This document shows positions 38,901-41,900 of a stretch of 64,000 bases of DNA, in pieces. Under the pieces are notes generated by a model that did no database searches, was not told the origin of the DNA, and saw only the letters and a program-made list of their open reading frames with translations. Numbering within the stretch: position 1 is the stretch's first letter; every line of letters starts with the position of its first letter. The position numbers and the translations under genes are program-made. The stretch spans positions 78,029,331 through 78,093,330 of the forward strand of contig OZ035960.1 of NCBI GenBank assembly GCA_964034945.1. The letters run 5' to 3'. Source of the stretch: Chrysopilus asiliformis. Taxonomy: Eukaryota > Arthropoda > Insecta > Diptera > Rhagionidae.

Positions 38901-41900
38901 AAAAGTCTCAAAACTAGCGATTTTTGTCTTTAATTTCGGAGACTTTTGAGATTTTATCTCCTCATTTCAGCGATTTTGGGCTTGAGGTCAGCGGCAACAC
39001 TGCCACAAAGGAATCTAATAAACGTGAAACAGAGAAAGAAATATGGTGTCAAACATAAGAGTGTCTCTTGCGTCAATGGCGTTACCAGATGAGCCAGATA
39101 AGAAATATATTTTTTTTCTTAGAAATTAAATATAGTTCTTAAATTAGTTGTACATTATTTTCGACGGATTATAGAAAACTAGCAGGGATGACAAACAAAA
39201 AAATCGTAACGTTATACATTTCGTTATGTAACAAAATTCAAATTTTATTGCGTTACGTTATTTTGTTTTGTAACGATATAAAATTTCAATTTGTTACGTT
39301 ATAACGTTATTATTTCGTTACACATTGTATTCAAACTGAAAACTAAAAAAATGCACTTTAATAATAGTTTATTGATCACAAAGTAATTCAGTCCAGTTTC
39401 CATAAAAATAAATTCTATAAAAAAAAATTTATTCAAAAAAAAATACTAATAAAAACAAAAAAAACTAAAATAGTGATGTTTAAATTAAAAAATCAATAAA
39501 AAAAAACTTAAAAGAAAAAAAATACTTAAAGAAAAAAAATCTTACAAAAGTTTTGATCATTAAAAAAAAATTCCCCAACAAAAACGACATTTTTTGTATC
39601 AATATCAAACATATTGAATTTTAGGCTATTTTTACGTCGCTAATTCTGGTTCGGACTTTGCTTTCGCCACATTTACTGTACTTCTGAAGATACCAAACAT
39701 AACAAAAGCTATAATTGCCAATCTCGCAATTATTGAAAACCCGTATGGTGATTTAAGTGAACGGCAAACAGTTATATCAAAATTCCACTTTGAAGTCAAA
39801 CTTTCCAATAAGATTTTTTTAAAACTTGTTCCAATTGGATTTTTATGTATGGGAGTTTTATGTAGAATCATATCCTAAATAACTTTTGTTCTTGGACTTT
39901 TTTGATAAGATGCATAGTTTTTGAGATATTCGCAAAAAACGTTTTCGTTCGTATGGGGGGTACCCCCCTAACGGTCCATTTTTGCCCATTAACGAACTTA
40001 GCCTTGCATTTTACGAGAAACGGAACTGTGCAAAATTTCTAGTCTAGCTCAATCCGTGCGCCCGCAATCCGCGCCACAGACGGACAGACAGACGGACAGA
40101 CAGACGGACGGACAGACAGACGGACGGACGGACATGCAAAAATTAATTATTTTTATCATTCTAAACACACTGGTGTAATTCATTTTTGTGTGTGATGACG
40201 GGATCTTGGCTTTACAACCGGTAAGGCAAAGTTAGTATACCCTTTGGTATACATACCATACGGGTATAAAAAGAAAAAATTTTCGATATCAAAAAATTTG
40301 CTTAAAAGATTTTATTTTTCCAAAAATAGAATGAATCTGGCTAAAACAAAGTCAGATTTAGAATCAAAATATGGTTAAAAATACTACCCCACTATTTCAA
40401 ATTATATTTTATGCAGGTGGTGGGTCTGTGGGGTTATACTTGATGAACTTTTGAGGACAAAGAAATAATAACAAATAAAATAAAGCAAAAATAAATAAAT
40501 AACGAAAAAACGAAATCATTTTTTTCGGTTTTCGTAACGATTTTAATTATTGTAACGGAATTAAATTTCTATAACGTCATAACGTAATTTTGAGGAAAAA
40601 ATCGGAAAATCGTTATTTCGTTTCGTTATTTTGTTATGTTGCGATAACACTTCCCATCCCTGAAAACTAGAAATTTAGTCAAAACTGGTACATTTTTCGT
40701 CATAGTTGCTTTGAAATTAGCATCACGTCGTTTGTAAAATGATTTTGACAGACCGGAGATTTGATATCAATTGCTTTTCAATTATTTCCTGACAATTTAA
40801 ATTCAGTACCCAATTTCAGCAAAAAGTGATGAGTTTTTGTACGTTTGTAAGAAATTGTGGTCAAAACAGATTTCAATTTTTAAATTTCCCACCTCTGAAA
40901 TAAAAAATCAACACGACAAAAAATGGGATTTGGCAAAGTGATTTACTGTGCAATGAACTGATGTGATTATCAGCAAGTTTCTAGTTCAGCATTTTGCATA
41001 CCAGTGACGTGGCGTGCTGCTTTCAGTAGGGTGTTCAATATTAAGTTTCTGTTAAATGATAAGACGTCTACTCTTAGTTTTATCCAGGATCACGTCCGGG
41101 ACGTGATAGACGAAGATCCAATTTTTCCTCGATATTTAATTGAGAAAATGGTTTCTCAAACAATTTTTCGATTGCGCATCCGCATTCACAAGCCATAATA
41201 TTAAATTAATTATTTCTGATACACAAAAGCCAACTGAACACCTGTAAAATCAGAAACCGACTGAGCTGATGAGCAAGCAACATTGCTGTTTTGCTTGGCA
41301 CACACACCCACACGCATCAGCACGTCAGCCGAACGGCCATACGATGGTCGGTTTTCTATTGTCGGGTTTCGCAGCATCGCGGCCAGCAGCAAGCAACATC
41401 GCATCGATTCGCCGTGCGGCTTTTTCTGGAGCACCCAAATTCATCGTTGTGTGCGGTTGCTTCTTGTGAACTTTGTGTGCGGTGAAACTTTTTTTAGTAT
41501 AGACTTTTACTTAGTCATATGTGTTTTTACTTTGCTTTGGTGCGCTGTAAATTGGAGAACACTCGAGTCGGTCGAACGACCGAAAGAGTCGGTATTGCGT
41601 TTCGAGTGTGTTTCGCTAAGGGGCGAGTAAGAAAGAAGGCCACAAGCAATTTTTACTTTGGTTCGCTGTAAAGTGGAGAACACTTGGTTGGTCGAAAGAT
41701 AAAGAAACAGGTTGGTAATGTAGGGTGCGGGTGCTTTAGGCAACCATTGCCATTGGTAAATTGTCGAAAGAATTGGCACAAAAAAAAAGAAATTAATTAA
41801 CAATAGATTTCCGATACATATTGGATTTCAGTAGGGTGTGCAGTGAACACCCTCGCACCTTAGAAGAAACGTCACTGTTGCATACTATTTCGTGTGTTCT

